Origin: Vibrio gallicus
GTDB taxonomy: Bacteria > Pseudomonadota > Gammaproteobacteria > Enterobacterales > Vibrionaceae
DNA: 64,000 nucleotides
NCBI RefSeq assembly: GCF_024346875.1
Contig: NZ_AP024871.1
Location: forward strand, 62,001-126,000
Direction of reading: 5' to 3'
Shown here: positions 8,763 through 17,972 of the stretch, piece by piece
Position numbering within the stretch: position 1 is the stretch's first letter
Layout of the letters: every line of letters begins with the position of its first letter
Position numbers and translations under genes: made by a program
Notes under the pieces: generated by a model
The model's database searches: none
What the model was told of the DNA's origin: nothing
The model's input: the letters and a program-made list of their open reading frames with translations, nothing else

Positions 8763-10025
8763 ATGCCCAAATTAAATCTACACCAAAACGAACGTCCATC
8801 TTCTCTGCGTGATCATCTCGATGATGTTATTGATACTGAGTTATTACGCCCCCATTTTGAGCCATCAACCCGCAAGATAACCAAGAGCCCTTATCTTACC
8901 GCCAAGAATGTATCTAAGCGCTGGAAGGCACTCGATGTTCCTGATATCCAGAGTCAATTACTTGATCCTCATACTGAAGCACAGATGGAGGCTTATAGTA
9001 AAAATATCGAGCATTTTATCGGCACAGTAAAAGTACCAGTGGGAATGGCGGGGCCATTGCGTGTTAATGGATTATTTGCGAAGGATGATTTCCTCGTTCC
9101 TCTTGCAACCTCAGAGGCTGCGCTGGTGGCTTCTTATAATCGAGGCTCACAACTATTAACCGCAAGTGGCGGCGCTTGTGCGATGTTACTAAATGAAGGG
9201 GTGACACGCACACCGGTATTTGCGTTTGATAGCTTAATTCTGGCTGGGCAATTCGTTGCGTGGGCAGTAACCCAGTATTCCTATTTTCGAGATATTGCTG
9301 AGTCTACGACGTCTCATGGCAAGCTTAAAGATATTAGCGTCAATATTGAAGGCAATCATGTTTATCTGGTGTTTGAATTTTTGACTGGGGATGCCTCGGG
9401 GCAAAACATGGTCACGATTGCGACTAATGCTGTCTTTGAATACATAATGCAGCATTCTCCTATTGCACCGGAATACGCATTCTTAGATGGCAACCTTTCT
9501 GGTGATAAAAAAGCGAACGCGCATACCCTGCGTGGCGTTAGAGGCAAGAAAGTGACAGCAGAGGCGCATATTCCAGCTCATTTAGTTGAGAAGTACCTGC
9601 ACACTACGCCACAAAAGATGATGCAATTTACACAGATGAGTACCGTAGGCGGAGCCTTGAGCGGTACGATTGGGATTAATGCTCATTATGCAAATGCGCT
9701 AGCGGCGCTCTATATTGCTTGTGGTCAAGATGCGGCATGTGTTGCTGAATCTGCGGTAGGTATGACTCGTCTAGAAGTAAATAAGTCGGGTGATCTCTAT
9801 GCCAGTGTAACGCTGCCTAACCTGATGCTAGGAACAGTAGGTGGCGGTACAGGGCTGCCAAGTCAGCAGGCGTGCTTAGAGCTTATGGGGCTGCATGGTA
9901 CCGGCAATTCTCAAGCATTAGCCGAAGTTGCCGCTTCCCTATGTTTAGCTGGTGAACTCTCGATTGTTGGGGCATTCTGTGCTGGACACTTTTCTCGAGC
10001 TCACCATAAGCTGGCACGTAAATAG
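8763..10025 (+). CDS. mvaA: Hydroxymethylglutaryl-CoA reductase, class I type
   Basis: Reduces HMG-CoA to mevalonate with NADPH. The 420-residue protein shows the HMGR core: VPVGMAGPL at 91-99, catalytic Glu118 in ATSEAAL, Asp210 in DASGQNM (class I proteins have DAMGMNM-like motifs), the catalytic Lys in SGDKKANA near 249, the glycine motif GTVGGGTGLPSQ, and C-terminal HFSRAHH with the general-acid His. No sterol-sensing or membrane domain, as in archaeal forms. Vibrios make isoprenoids by the MEP pathway, so this enzyme is unexpected; transfer from archaea has been discussed for Vibrio. No other mevalonate gene is near. Weak ribosome site; start not certain. Confidence 0.93.
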   Translation: MPKLNLHQNERPSSLRDHLDDVIDTELLRPHFEPSTRKITKSPYLTAKNVSKRWKALDVPDIQSQLLDPHTEAQMEAYSKNIEHFIGTVKVPVGMAGPLRVNGLFAKDDFLVPLATSEAALVASYNRGSQLLTASGGACAMLLNEGVTRTPVFAFDSLILAGQFVAWAVTQYSYFRDIAESTTSHGKLKDISVNIEGNHVYLVFEFLTGDASGQNMVTIATNAVFEYIMQHSPIAPEYAFLDGNLSGDKKANAHTLRGVRGKKVTAEAHIPAHLVEKYLHTTPQKMMQFTQMSTVGGALSGTIGINAHYANALAALYIACGQDAACVAESAVGMTRLEVNKSGDLYASVTLPNLMLGTVGGGTGLPSQQACLELMGLHGTGNSQALAEVAASLCLAGELSIVGAFCAGHFSRAHHKLARK

Positions 10026-10027
10026 GT

Positions 10028-10906
10028 CTACCTGTTTAGTTTTAACTGTTGAATAACTAAACCACAAATAATAAGGACTAGGCCAAAGAGGGTGGAGATA
10101 TGGATGGATTCACCTAATATTTGCCACAGAAGAACTAGAGATATAAATGGCGAGATGAAGATAAGGTTACTGATTCTTGCCGTATTTTGAGTGGTCTTTA
10201 GAGCACCCAACCACAATACAAAGGTTATACCCATTTCAAATAACCCTACATAAGTAACCGCCAACCAGCCCTTATTTGATATATCCCACGAGCTTCCCTC
10301 CCAAATACACAATGCAACTGCAAGCGGTAGGGCGACCAAAAACCCCAGTAGCACCCCAATAATTGGGTCGGCTTTATTTTTGGTATTCAGTATCCAGTAC
10401 CCCGCCCAAAGCAAGGTAGACAATAGCGCTAACCCAACCCCTAAAGGACTTTCAAATTGAAGGCTTAGGATATTGCCTTGGGTCGCGATAACCACTACTC
10501 CAAAATACCCCAAAGCGCAGGCTATCCAATCTTGCGCCCGAATCTTTTGACCGAGAAATATTGCGGCCATAAACGTCAGAGTGATTGCCCAGCTGTAATT
10601 TATAGGTTGGGCTTGAGAGGCGGGCAGCAGGTCGTAAGCCTTGAATAGAATGAGATAGTAAGCGAGAGGATTTATCAGACCTAACAGAAGGTAATAGAAC
10701 GGGTTTGCAGTAAAGGTACTAATAATATCAGCACGCTTTCCTTGTAATGTGCAGATCACAAGGAGGGCAATAGCAGAAACCAAGCTAGCGATAGTGAGCA
10801 TTTGAATTGGCGTAAATTCAGCTAAAGTCAGCTTAAAGGCTGTAGCGACGGTAGACCATAATAAAACGGCACTGAGACCGAGGGTGAGTGCTTTGCGTTC
10901 GTTCAT
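10028..10906 (-). CDS. DMT-superfamily (EamA) permease
   Basis: Inner-membrane transporter of the drug/metabolite family, usually an exporter or importer of small metabolites. The 292-residue protein shows two EamA repeats with about ten hydrophobic helices, beginning LGLSAVLLWSTVATAFK and, in the second half, GLALLSTLLWAGYWILN, each with the repeat's typical W. It converges on mvaA with a 2-bp gap, so their ends nearly touch. Substrate cannot be told from sequence. Confidence 0.85.
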   Translation of the reverse strand: MNERKALTLGLSAVLLWSTVATAFKLTLAEFTPIQMLTIASLVSAIALLVICTLQGKRADIISTFTANPFYYLLLGLINPLAYYLILFKAYDLLPASQAQPINYSWAITLTFMAAIFLGQKIRAQDWIACALGYFGVVVIATQGNILSLQFESPLGVGLALLSTLLWAGYWILNTKNKADPIIGVLLGFLVALPLAVALCIWEGSSWDISNKGWLAVTYVGLFEMGITFVLWLGALKTTQNTARISNLIFISPFISLVLLWQILGESIHISTLFGLVLIICGLVIQQLKLNR

Positions 10907-11097
10907 GAAACTTGATGGGCTAGGAAGTAGACATTCAGTCTACATCACCAATAGTATTTATGTCACAGATATGCATCCCCAAATGTAGCTAAAGCAAGTC
11001 AGCAAAGACAAGACGTTGCGTATGCAGTAAACTGCTTCAATCCTGGCAGACCCTTTGCCATGCGCGGCAATCAGTAGATTTAGTTAGAGATGTATTC

Positions 11098-11877
11098 ATG
11101 GATATGAGTAGTAAAGAACAACAAACCCAAAGCGATGCACAAACCACACATTTTGGTTTTGAGACGGTAAATAAAGATGAAAAAGTGGCGAAAGTTGCCG
11201 AGGTTTTTCACTCTGTAGCAAGCAAATATGACCTAATGAATGACCTTATGTCTGGTGGGGTCCATCGCCTATGGAAGCGCTTTACTATTGACTGTAGTGG
11301 TGTCCGTTCAGGCCAGCGTATTCTTGACTTAGGGGGGGGCACGGGTGACTTAACCGCTAAATTCTCCCGAATAGTGGGGGATAAAGGCCATGTGATCTTG
11401 GCCGATATTAATAACTCCATGCTTAATGTTGGTCGTGATAAGTTGCGTGATATTGGTGTGGTTGGGAATGTGCATTATGTGCAAGCTAACGCCGAAGAAC
11501 TGCCTTTTCCTGATGATTACTTTGATTGCATCACTATTAGCTTTTGCCTACGCAATGTGACCGATAAAGACAAGGCTTTGCGCTCGATGTTTCGCGTGTT
11601 GAAACCCGGTGGTCGATTATTGGTACTTGAGTTTTCTAAGCCAATTGTAAAGCTACTGCCTAAAATCTACGATACCTACTCTTTCCACATCCTCCCTAAA
11701 ATGGGAGAGCTTATTGCTCAAGACGGCGATAGTTATCGTTATCTCGCTGAATCTATTCGTATGCATCCCGACCAAGATACATTAGAGAGCATGATGCAGC
11801 AGGCTGGTTTTGAAAACACGAAATACTTTAACCTAACCGGTGGCATCGTAGCCCTTCACCGCGGTTATAAATTCTAG
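11098..11877 (+). CDS. ubiE: Ubiquinone/menaquinone C-methyltransferase UbiE
   Basis: SAM-dependent C-methylation step shared by ubiquinone and menaquinone synthesis. The 259-residue protein has the family signature [17 protein letters not shown] at 44-60, the SAM loop [11 protein letters not shown] at 77-87, and the post-II region [18 protein letters not shown] at 11098 or 11104 are both possible. It heads ubiE-ubiJ-ubiB-tatABC, the same order as in E. coli, with an 11-bp gap to ubiJ, so co-transcription is likely. Confidence 0.97.
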   Translation: MDMSSKEQQTQSDAQTTHFGFETVNKDEKVAKVAEVFHSVASKYDLMNDLMSGGVHRLWKRFTIDCSGVRSGQRILDLGGGTGDLTAKFSRIVGDKGHVILADINNSMLNVGRDKLRDIGVVGNVHYVQANAEELPFPDDYFDCITISFCLRNVTDKDKALRSMFRVLKPGGRLLVLEFSKPIVKLLPKIYDTYSFHILPKMGELIAQDGDSYRYLAESIRMHPDQDTLESMMQQAGFENTKYFNLTGGIVALHRGYKF

Positions 11878-11888
11878 GAAGGAATCTA

Positions 11889-12494
11889 ATGCCCTTTGAT
11901 ACCCTTGTCACTGCAGCTGTAGAGACCTCAATGAACGCGCTTATTGCGCAGCAGCCCGCAAGCCAGAAGCAGCTTGCTCGGCTTAAGGGACACAGCCTTC
12001 GTCTGAATATAAAAGAGCTGAATAAAAGCCTTATCTTTATTTTTAGCCAACAAGTTGATGTACTGGCAACATTTGAAGCTGAGGCCAATTGCGAGTTGAG
12101 CTTGAGCCTTTGGGCTTTAAGGGATCTGCAACAACAAGCGAATATTAATCAGCTATTCAAACAGGATAAACTGTCTGTAGCTGGGGATATGCAAGTTGCA
12201 CAACAGTTCGCAACCTTGATGCAGTTGAGTAAGCCAGATGTTGCTGAAATCCTTTCTCAATACGTAGGCGATGTTGCCGCGCATATGGTTGTTTCCGGAG
12301 TGAAGAGTGGCTTGGAAGGTGTGAAGCATCAGGCTCGCCGCCATCAAGCATATCTTGCCGACGCCATTACTGAAGAGTGGAATCTCGCACCTTCACCATT
12401 GGCAGTGGCCGATTTTTGTGACCAAGTAGACGAGATAAATAAACAGCAACAAGCTCTACAACAACGCCTCTCTAAATTGATGGAAGCACTATGA
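11889..12494 (+). CDS. ubiJ: Ubiquinone biosynthesis accessory factor UbiJ (SCP2 domain)
   Basis: Lipid-binding scaffold of the soluble Ubi complex. The 201-residue protein has an N-terminal SCP2-like domain (about residues 15-115) and a Gln/Leu-rich C-terminal helix ([18 protein letters not shown]) that looks like a coiled coil, as in E. coli UbiJ (YigP). Its stop overlaps the ubiB start by 4 bp (ATGA), which points to translational coupling. Confidence 0.93.
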   Translation: MPFDTLVTAAVETSMNALIAQQPASQKQLARLKGHSLRLNIKELNKSLIFIFSQQVDVLATFEAEANCELSLSLWALRDLQQQANINQLFKQDKLSVAGDMQVAQQFATLMQLSKPDVAEILSQYVGDVAAHMVVSGVKSGLEGVKHQARRHQAYLADAITEEWNLAPSPLAVADFCDQVDEINKQQQALQQRLSKLMEAL

Positions 12495-14125
12495 CGCCAG
12501 CCGAGATTAAGCGTTTATACCAGATCACTAAGGTGCAGCTTGAATATGGGCTGGATGAATTAATACCAGAGCATGAGCTTGCTAGACTGCCAAAGCTGGC
12601 TAGAAAAGCCCTTTTTTGGATGAAAAACAAGCACCCAGATAAGCCGTTGGGTGTACGGATGCGCTTGGCATTACAAACTTTAGGCCCAGTATGGATCAAG
12701 TTTGGACAGATGATGTCTACTCGCCGCGATCTTTTCCCTCCGCATATTGCTGACCAACTAGCACTACTTCAAGATCAGGTTGAAGCGTTCGACGGTGAAC
12801 TGGCTAAGCAGAAAATGGAGCAAGCCTTAGGTGGGGAGCTTGAACAATGGTTTACGAATTTTGATATTAAGCCTTTAGCGTCAGCCTCTATAGCGCAGGT
12901 GCATACCGCCCAGCTAAAAGAGTCTGGGCGAGAAATTGTGCTCAAGGTAATTCGTCCTGATATATACCCGGTGATACAGGCGGATATAAAACTGATGTAT
13001 CGAATGGCTCGCTTGGTCGCGAACCTAAATTCAGAAACGCGTCGCCTAAAGCCGGTTGAGGTTGTAGCTGAATATGAAAAAACCTTGCTTGATGAGTTAG
13101 ATCTTCGTAGAGAAGCTGCAAATGCGATGCAGCTACGTAGAAACTTTGAGGGCAGTGAGGAGCTTTATGTCCCAGAGGTTATTGCGGATTTAAGCAGTCG
13201 AGATTTAATGGTATCCGAGAGGATATACGGCATTCAAGTTTCTGATATAGAGGGCTTACAGCGCAACGGTACCAATATGAAGTTATTGGCTGAGCGAGGG
13301 GTTACGGTCTTTTTCACTCAGGTATTCAGAGATAGCTTCTTTCATGCGGACATGCACCCAGGAAATGTATTCGTTCAGCATGCTCACCCTGAGAACCCGC
13401 AGTGGATTGGTCTTGATTGCGGGATTGTAGGAACACTGAACTCTGATGATAAGCGTTATCTGGCTGAAAACTTTTTAGCATTCTTTAATCGTGATTATTA
13501 TAAGGTTGCCCAGCTTCACGTTGATTCTGGTTGGGTACCAGCAGATACCAATGTTCAAGAGTTCGAGTTTGCAATACGTATGGTGTGTGAGCCTATCTTT
13601 GCCAAGCCGTTGTGTGAGATATCGTTTGGGCATGTATTGTTGAATCTATTTAATACTGCACGTCGCTTTAATATGGAAGTGCAGCCACAATTAGTTTTAT
13701 TACAGAAGACACTATTATATGTAGAGGGGTTGGGGCGGCAGCTATATCCTCAGCTTGATCTATGGGCGACAGCCAAGCCATTTTTAGAAAATTGGATGGG
13801 TGAACAGGTTGGCCCGCAGGCGGTAATTAACTCGATTAAAGAGCGTGCACCATTCTGGGCTGAAAAATTACCTGAGTTACCTGAGCTTTTGTACGATAAT
13901 CTAAAGCATGGTAAACAGTTAACTAATAAAGTCGATCATTTGTACCAAGGATATCGACAGATTAAGCGTCAGCAAGCAACGGGACAATTTTTGTTTGGAA
14001 TAGGAGCGACTTTTGTCGTATGCTCATCGCTTCTTTTTGTATACCATCATATATTGGTTTCAGCGATTATGGGTGGCTTAGGGCTAGTAGCTTGGCTGTT
14101 TAGCTGGCGTTCATATCGCAAATAA
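12491..14125 (+). CDS. ubiB: Atypical kinase/ATPase UbiB for ubiquinone biosynthesis
   Basis: Member of the ABC1/ADCK/UbiB kinase-like family; its ATPase activity supports ubiquinone synthesis at the inner membrane. The 544-residue protein has the KxGQ motif in [15 protein letters not shown], the Ala-rich loop region SASIAQVH, the invariant Lys in IVLKVIRP, and the catalytic-type segment [12 protein letters not shown] followed by GLDCGIVG. Two hydrophobic helices end the protein (about residues 497-540), as expected. Starts within the end of ubiJ. Confidence 0.96.
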   Translation: MTPAEIKRLYQITKVQLEYGLDELIPEHELARLPKLARKALFWMKNKHPDKPLGVRMRLALQTLGPVWIKFGQMMSTRRDLFPPHIADQLALLQDQVEAFDGELAKQKMEQALGGELEQWFTNFDIKPLASASIAQVHTAQLKESGREIVLKVIRPDIYPVIQADIKLMYRMARLVANLNSETRRLKPVEVVAEYEKTLLDELDLRREAANAMQLRRNFEGSEELYVPEVIADLSSRDLMVSERIYGIQVSDIEGLQRNGTNMKLLAERGVTVFFTQVFRDSFFHADMHPGNVFVQHAHPENPQWIGLDCGIVGTLNSDDKRYLAENFLAFFNRDYYKVAQLHVDSGWVPADTNVQEFEFAIRMVCEPIFAKPLCEISFGHVLLNLFNTARRFNMEVQPQLVLLQKTLLYVEGLGRQLYPQLDLWATAKPFLENWMGEQVGPQAVINSIKERAPFWAEKLPELPELLYDNLKHGKQLTNKVDHLYQGYRQIKRQQATGQFLFGIGATFVVCSSLLFVYHHILVSAIMGGLGLVAWLFSWRSYRK

Positions 14126-14155
14126 TTTTGAATTTTCACAGTTAGGATAAGAGTC

Positions 14156-14404
14156 ATGGGCGGAATTAGTATTTGGCAATTGTTGATTATCGCAGTAATC
14201 GTAGTATTGCTTTTTGGCACTAAAAAACTACGCGGAATTGGTGGTGATCTAGGTTCGGCAGTGAAAGGCTTTAAGAAAGCAATGTCGGAAGAAGAAGACA
14301 AAAAAGAGAAAGATGCAGATTTTGAGCAGAAAAATATTGCTCAAAAGAGCGAAGCTGAACTTAAAGCTGAGTCTGATAAACAGAAAGAAAAAGAGCAGGC
14401 ATAA
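14156..14404 (+). CDS. tatA: Sec-independent translocase subunit TatA
   Basis: Pore-forming subunit of the twin-arginine export system. The 82-residue protein has the short N-terminal transmembrane helix (residues 6-20), the hinge [14 protein letters not shown], an amphipathic helix AVKGFKKAM and a charged acidic/basic tail. Length and layout are typical. AGGATAAG precedes ATG. First of tatABC, 30 bp after ubiB. Confidence 0.96.
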   Translation: MGGISIWQLLIIAVIVVLLFGTKKLRGIGGDLGSAVKGFKKAMSEEEDKKEKDADFEQKNIAQKSEAELKAESDKQKEKEQA

Positions 14405-14407
14405 CCC

Positions 14408-14779
14408 GTGTTTGACATTGGTTTTTGGGAACTAATACTCATCTCAGTATTGGGATTGGTAGTATTGGGACCTGAGCGTCTTCCTGTTGCTATTCGCAGT
14501 GTAATGCGTTTTATGAACTCAGCTAAGAGCATGGCCAACAACGTAAAAGAAGAGTTGGATCATGAGCTTAAGATTCAAGAGTTGCAGGATAATCTGCGTA
14601 AGGCTGAAAAAATGGGGATGGAGGAGCTCGCTCCTGAACTCAAAAAATCAGTCGATGAATTAAAGCAGGCAGCCCAAAGCGTACAACAACCGTATAAGAA
14701 AAATGTTGGTAATACCGATTCTGTTACCAAGGATGTTGATACTGCGAAAGAGGCAAAGCACTCGGATCCCGCTTCATAG
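14408..14779 (+). CDS. tatB: Sec-independent translocase subunit TatB
   Basis: Receptor-complex subunit that works with TatC to recognise twin-arginine signal peptides. The 123-residue protein starts at GTG, 3 bp after tatA, with [19 protein letters not shown], the conserved Glu in the transmembrane helix, and the hinge LGPERLP. A long amphipathic helix and a variable charged tail follow. Typical TatB. Confidence 0.95.
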   Translation: MFDIGFWELILISVLGLVVLGPERLPVAIRSVMRFMNSAKSMANNVKEELDHELKIQELQDNLRKAEKMGMEELAPELKKSVDELKQAAQSVQQPYKKNVGNTDSVTKDVDTAKEAKHSDPAS

Positions 14780-14794
14780 TAGTTACAGAACTTT

Positions 14795-14814
14795 AAGGGG
14801 GCTTATGCCCCTTT
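14795..14814 (+). terminator. Hairpin between tatB and tatC
   Basis: Stem AAGGGGGC/GCCCCTTT (one G-T wobble) with a TTAT loop, followed by CTTTATAAA. It resembles a weak terminator inside the tatABC operon and could lower tatC relative to tatAB. The T-run is interrupted, so readthrough is expected. Confidence 0.55.
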
Positions 14815-14834
14815 CTTTATAAATCGAGGTAAAT

Positions 14835-15584
14835 ATGTCTTCGGTTGATTCCAACCAGCCTTTAATCAGTCACTTGATTGAATTGCGCACGCGCTTATTG
14901 CGCTCGATTAGCGCAATATTAGTCATCTTTTTGTCACTGATCTATTTCTCAAATCATATCTATGAGTTTGTTTCAGCGCCCTTGATCGATAGGTTGCCGG
15001 AAGGAGCGACCATGATAGCGACCGATGTGGCGTCTCCGTTTTTCACACCGTTAAAACTGACCCTCATTGCTTCTATATTCATAGCTGTACCTGTGATTTT
15101 GTATCAGGTTTGGGCATTTGTAGCGCCTGGGCTTTATAAGCATGAAAAACGCTTGGTAATGCCGCTGCTATTTTCCAGCTCATTACTGTTCTATCTTGGG
15201 GTCGCTTTTGCCTACTACGTGGTTTTCCCGCTAGTATTTGGCTTCTTTACTGCGATATCCCTTGGTGGAGTAGAGTTTGCAACGGATATCTCGAATTATT
15301 TAGACTTTGTACTCGCGTTATTTTTAGCGTTCGGGATTGCCTTTGAGGTGCCTGTTGCCATTATTTTGCTGTGCTGGACAGGCGCGACGGATGTGCCATC
15401 ACTAAAAGCAAAGCGACCATATATTGTTGTCGCGGCTTTTATTGTGGGTATGTTGCTAACACCACCGGACATTATATCCCAGACGATGCTTGCGATTCCG
15501 ATGTGCTTGCTGTTTGAAATAGGGCTGTTCTTTGCTCGCTTCTATACCAAGCCTGATGACTCGGAAGAGGCTGAACAAGAATAA
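14835..15584 (+). CDS. tatC: Sec-independent translocase subunit TatC
   Basis: Polytopic core of the Tat system that binds the twin-arginine motif. The 249-residue protein begins with the family N terminus [13 protein letters not shown], where the conserved Glu contacts the signal peptide, and has about six transmembrane segments, with the conserved periplasmic loop and [13 protein letters not shown]. Ends 30 bp before the convergent TatD-family gene, with a shared terminator between them. Confidence 0.97.
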   Translation: MSSVDSNQPLISHLIELRTRLLRSISAILVIFLSLIYFSNHIYEFVSAPLIDRLPEGATMIATDVASPFFTPLKLTLIASIFIAVPVILYQVWAFVAPGLYKHEKRLVMPLLFSSSLLFYLGVAFAYYVVFPLVFGFFTAISLGGVEFATDISNYLDFVLALFLAFGIAFEVPVAIILLCWTGATDVPSLKAKRPYIVVAAFIVGMLLTPPDIISQTMLAIPMCLLFEIGLFFARFYTKPDDSEEAEQE

Positions 15585-15615
15585 AAAAATCCCCGAATTA
15601 TTCGGGGATTTTTTT
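15583..15615. terminator. Bidirectional terminator between tatC and the TatD-family gene
   Basis: Perfect 15-bp stem built on ATCCCCGAA/TTCGGGGAT with A7 before and T7 after, loop TTA. Gives a U-run on both strands and overlaps the last bases of the minus-strand gene. Confidence 0.95.
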
Positions 15616-16375
15616 ATATCTGGAACAAGGTTTTGGCGTTGTGATTAGTGATAGCTTCAATCTCCGAGATTGGCTTGTCGGTTAACTCCGCAATACGCTT
15701 GGCCACCAATTGAGTATAAGCGGGTTCGTTGCGCTTGCCGCGATGTGGTGCAGGGGTTAAATAAGGGCAGTCTGTTTCGAGGATAACCTTACTTAGATCT
15801 AGATGAGGGACTACCTTATCCATTCCACCATTTTTGAATGTTGTGACGCCCCCCAACCCAAGATGAAACCCCATTTCATTGATAGCCTGAGCTTGTTCTA
15901 CTGTACCGCCAAAGCAATGAAATACTCCGCTTATGTTACCATCTTGAACCTTTTCAAGGAGGCTAAGGGTTTCAGTGATGGAATCTCGAGTATGAATTAC
16001 CACAGGAAGGTTGCGCTGTTTTGCCCAGTTTAGTTGGGTTGTAAAGGCATGCTCTTGTTCTGCGCGATAGGTTTTATCCCAATAAAGGTCGATGCCTATT
16101 TCTCCTACCGCAATAAACGAGCGCTTATCAAACCATGCTTTGATGATAGCTAAGGTTTTATCAACGTTTTGATCAACATAGCAAGGATGGAGTCCCATCA
16201 TTGCGTGGCACATATCGGGATATTGCGCCTCTGTATCGAGCATAGGCTGGATAGAATCTAGGTCTATATTTGGTAGTAATATCTTGTCAATACCTTGCTG
16301 TTTAGCGCGGGCGACAACCTGTTCTCTATCCTGATCAAATTCAGATGCATAGATATGTGCGTGTGTGTCTATCAT
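15614..16375 (-). CDS. TatD-family metal-dependent hydrolase/DNase
   Basis: Member of the TatD amidohydrolase-like family, metal-dependent exonucleases acting on DNA. The 253-residue protein has the HxH metal motif DTHAHIY at residues 3-9, the Glu ligand in VGEIGIDLYW near 92, His in VVIHTRDS and VFHCFGG, and Asp in ILETDCPYL. It diverges from E. coli TatD proper (which begins with a different motif), so I name it only as a family member. It converges on tatC, the usual partner locus of tatD. Confidence 0.9.
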   Translation of the reverse strand: MIDTHAHIYASEFDQDREQVVARAKQQGIDKILLPNIDLDSIQPMLDTEAQYPDMCHAMMGLHPCYVDQNVDKTLAIIKAWFDKRSFIAVGEIGIDLYWDKTYRAEQEHAFTTQLNWAKQRNLPVVIHTRDSITETLSLLEKVQDGNISGVFHCFGGTVEQAQAINEMGFHLGLGGVTTFKNGGMDKVVPHLDLSKVILETDCPYLTPAPHRGKRNEPAYTQLVAKRIAELTDKPISEIEAITNHNAKTLFQI

Positions 16376-16499
16376 GGGTTAATTCTCATTTTGGTTATCT
16401 CAACAGTATAAAAGCTTAAAATTGCAATGCAAAAGCCATTTCAAGCGTCAACAGAGCAAGGGGATAGTGATAAACTGCGATAAACAAAAAGCACACTAG

Positions 16500-17522
<1,023 letters not shown>

Positions 17523-17553
17523 TTCTTTCGTTGAATACTCAGTGTAATTTAGG

Positions 17554-17582
17554 AGCCTCATTTTATATGAGGCTTTTTTTTT
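17554..17582 (+). terminator. Terminator of hemB
   Basis: Perfect 8-bp stem AGCCTCAT/ATGAGGCT, loop TTTAT, followed by eight T. Confidence 0.95.
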
Positions 17583-17698
17583 GAAGTTATAAGCTAACTT
17601 TCGAATCGTAGACTATCCTTGGTCTTGGTTTGGATTATAAGGGAAATAATAAAGCTCCTTTAGCCAATAATAACCCTCAGCGTTGCGCAACAAAATGT

Positions 17699-17707
17699 TT
17701 TTCCACA
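17699..17707 (+). promoter_or_regulatory. DnaA-box-like site 1
   Basis: TTTTCCACA, one mismatch to the DnaA box TTATNCACA. Outermost member of the cluster upstream of polA; weak on its own. Confidence 0.35.
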
Positions 17708-17796
17708 AAATCAGAAAGGTTCAGGATCTAACTCACGATCCTTTGATCTTATTTAAGTTGTTGTTTTAAATTAATTTTATTTATTTTCTTGTTGAT

Positions 17797-17805
17797 TTAT
17801 CTACA
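17797..17805 (+). promoter_or_regulatory. DnaA-box-like site 2
   Basis: TTATCTACA, one mismatch to TTATNCACA, directly after the AT-rich block. Confidence 0.4.
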
Positions 17806-17840
17806 GATTTTATGGCTGGTAAAATAAGTTGCGCACAAAC

Positions 17841-17849
17841 TTATCCACA
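17841..17849 (+). promoter_or_regulatory. Consensus DnaA box upstream of polA
   Basis: TTATCCACA, the exact high-affinity DnaA box, 123 bp before the polA ATG. DnaA is reported to stimulate polA in E. coli, so a conserved link is plausible. Confidence 0.65.
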
Positions 17850-17972
17850 GAAGCCATGCGCTTAAGGATAACTTTATTCAGCTTAATCGCGGTGAATCTG
17901 GCGTCTGACGTAGATAAGCGATATTACTCATGGCATCCTATAGCTAAGCGATCTAGTAGGACTGATTAATAC

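Larger units (their letters stand above)
17523..17972. other. 450-bp regulatory region between hemB and polA
   Basis: Contains the hemB terminator, a 10-bp palindrome GTTGCGCAAC (17682-17691), three GATC sites within about 26 bp (17723-17748), a very AT-rich block (about 17750-17800) and three DnaA-box-like 9-mers. No ORF is convincing. Most likely the polA promoter region with DnaA control. Confidence 0.6.

Noticed and set aside
17700..17972. Possible chromosomal replication origin (DnaA boxes, AT-rich tract, GATC sites)
   Set aside because: Only one exact DnaA box and few GATC sites, without the dense GATC and 13-mer layout of enterobacterial/Vibrio oriC; neighbours are hemB and polA, not mnmG (gidA) and mioC. 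Treated as a polA control region.
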